Assembly (NCBI GenBank): GCA_005239605.1
Contig: SBBS01000103.1
Location: 1 to 5,978 of the forward strand
Direction of reading: 5' to 3'
Source: a bacterium
GTDB lineage: Bacteria > Patescibacteriota > Minisyncoccia > Ryanbacterales > 2-02-FULL-48-12
DNA length: 5,978 nt
The notes beneath the pieces were generated by a model. It searched no databases, had not been told where the DNA came from, and was given only the letters and a program-made list of their open reading frames with translations. Shown piece by piece: positions 5,367-5,978 of this stretch (position 1 is the first letter of the stretch; each line of letters opens with the position of its first letter). The position numbers were made by a program, and so were the translations under genes.

Positions 5367-5857
5367 ATAATAGCTGTTGTGGAATATCCTCTAGCGGGAC
5401 ACGTCACTCCGTGTCGGAGTACTTTTATGGCAACGCCGTGACGTTCCGCGAGCGCATGACGATATTCCATGTCAAAGGTACCTTCATTCACCACATAGTA
5501 ATCCGGCTGCAGCTTCTCAAATATATTAATGAATCCATCAAGGAAATGTCCCTGCCCCTCCGGCAACGCATGTGTAATAAATGCGTAATCAACCGCTTCA
5601 AGGGCGGCTACCAACTTTAGACGCGCTTCCTCCTCTATAATCGGCCGCGCATCACCTTTGTAACGCTTAATATCAATATCAGAGCCAACACCAACCACCA
5701 GCACATCAGCACGCGTTACATCCTTAGCCAACTCGAAGAAGTGTTTATGTCCTGGATGCAAAAGGTCAAACGTGCCAGAAACAAACGCGACAATCTTCGT
5801 GCTACAGTTTCTCCGAATATCAGCTAGATTAACATAAGAAATTGTTTTGTCTTTCAT
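5336..5857 (-). CDS. Nucleotidyltransferase, HldE C-terminal / TagD (cytidylyltransferase) superfamily
   Basis: This is a 173-residue nucleotidyltransferase of the HxGH family, which transfers NMP from CTP or ATP to a sugar phosphate, glycerol phosphate or similar alcohol phosphate. SGTFDLLHPGH (27-37) carries the active-site His34 and His37. VGVGSD (55-60) and the K...RP...R segment (64-79, with Arg71-Pro72 and Arg79) bind the nucleotide. GYSTTAIIQRI (157-167) matches the S-T-S/T-x-I-x-x-RI ending of the family. At 173 residues it is longer than TagD-type glycerol-3-phosphate cytidylyltransferases (about 130) and close to the C-terminal domain of HldE/RfaE; no kinase domain is present. The SD AAGGAT lies 6 nt before the ATG. 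It is the most direct sign that the locus builds a nucleotide-activated compound. Choice of CTP or ATP cannot be told by eye. Confidence 0.88.
   Translation of the reverse strand: MKDKTISYVNLADIRRNCSTKIVAFVSGTFDLLHPGHKHFFELAKDVTRADVLVVGVGSDIDIKRYKGDARPIIEEEARLKLVAALEAVDYAFITHALPEGQGHFLDGFINIFEKLQPDYYVVNEGTFDMEYRHALAERHGVAIKVLRHGVTCPARGYSTTAIIQRIIDATPR
5406..5426 (+). terminator. Weak terminator-like hairpin after the second Nudix gene
   Basis: ACTCCG-TGT-CGGAGT (5406-5420) is followed by AC and four T, about 40 nt after the Nudix stop on the plus strand. A competing hairpin, GACACG with CGTGTC, overlaps it. Both lie inside the conserved coding sequence of the opposite-strand nucleotidyltransferase, so the pairing may be chance. 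Confidence 0.3.
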
Positions 5858-5879
5858 AACCCATCCTTCTAAAATTAGG

Positions 5880-5899
5880 CCTGTCCCTTAATAAATTTT
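5880..5899 (-). repeat. Right 20-bp inverted repeat
   Basis: CCTGTCCCTTAATAAATTTT is the exact reverse complement of 77-96. It starts 23 bp upstream of the nucleotidyltransferase ATG and only 9 bp beyond its SD, so this gene's promoter must lie inside or beyond the repeat. Immediately outside, TTTCGG (5897-5902) and CCGAAA (5913-5918) can form a hairpin, and CCGGCCGG (5920-5927) is a palindrome, both typical of REP-like elements. Confidence 0.9.
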
Positions 5900-5938
5900 C
5901 GGCTAAAAATTCCCGAAATCCGGCCGGGGCTTGGTGAA

Positions 5939-5978
5939 AATTTCTTGCGTGAGCCCTGCTGGCGCTTCAAAATTTTCA
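5939..5978 (+). repeat. Right copy of 40-bp outer direct repeat
   Basis: This matches 1-40 at 39 of 40 bases in the same orientation. With two more bases on the left, arms TGAAAATTT (from 5934) and AAATTTTCA (ending 5978) are inverted around a core of about 25 bp that can form a GCC-N5-GGC hairpin. Relative to its neighbouring 20-bp inverted repeat, the core faces the opposite way from the left copy. The window ends at the last base of the repeat. Confidence 0.9.

Noticed and set aside
1..5978. CRISPR array, tRNA or rRNA genes, integron attC sites
   Set aside because: Only two copies of the edge repeats exist, far apart and without regular spacers. No tRNA-like cloverleaf or rRNA sequence was seen, and the edge repeats lack attC core sites.
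1..5978. Circular element joined at the 40-bp repeat
   Set aside because: The two copies differ at one base (A23/G5961), and no replication or partition gene is present. Collapsed assembly remains possible but is not supported.

Overview
The window looks like an accessory nucleotide-sugar or glycan-precursor locus from an uncultured bacterium. The protein families, good Shine-Dalgarno sequences (AAGGAG, GGAGGT) and sigma70-like promoters are clearly bacterial. Compact single-domain enzymes, moderate GC and short palindromic repeats would suit a Patescibacteria/CPR-type or similar environmental genome. That taxonomic guess is an inference and cannot be fixed from this sequence.

Layout. (1) Positions 1-133 hold repeat sequence and no convincing gene. 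(2) A minus-strand operon runs from about 2214 down to a terminator at 135-161. It encodes an E1-alpha-like subunit of a thiamine diphosphate (ThDP) enzyme, then its E1-beta/transketolase-C-like partner, then a very small ORF coupled by an ATGA overlap, whose frame appears broken by one base. (3) A Nudix hydrolase lies on the plus strand at 2270-2854. It diverges from the ThDP operon through a shared promoter region and ends at a strong bidirectional terminator (2861-2901). (4) A second minus-strand operon (4724 to 2900) encodes a classical SDR, then an extended SDR related to NDP-sugar epimerases and GDP-L-fucose synthases. (5) A second Nudix hydrolase, paralogous to the first, lies on the plus strand at 4794-5366 and diverges from the SDR operon. 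(6) A minus-strand HldE/TagD-type nucleotidyltransferase (5857 to 5336) overlaps the tail of the second Nudix gene by 31 bp. (7) Positions 5858-5978 return to repeat sequence.

The gene block lies between perfect 20-bp inverted repeats (77-96 and 5880-5899). Outside these is a nearly identical 40-bp sequence in direct orientation at both window edges. The whole set therefore looks like a cassette bounded by REP/MITE-like elements, with no transposase gene inside.

How the genes may work together (inference). The nucleotidyltransferase activates a sugar or polyol phosphate. The two SDRs oxidise, reduce or epimerise the sugar. The two-subunit ThDP enzyme, which has no E2 or E3 partner here, would transfer a two-carbon unit, either as a split transketolase or as a carboligase making a branched sugar. 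The two Nudix enzymes could hydrolyse NDP-sugars or ADP-ribose-like compounds. No glycosyltransferase is present, so the final product is not identifiable.
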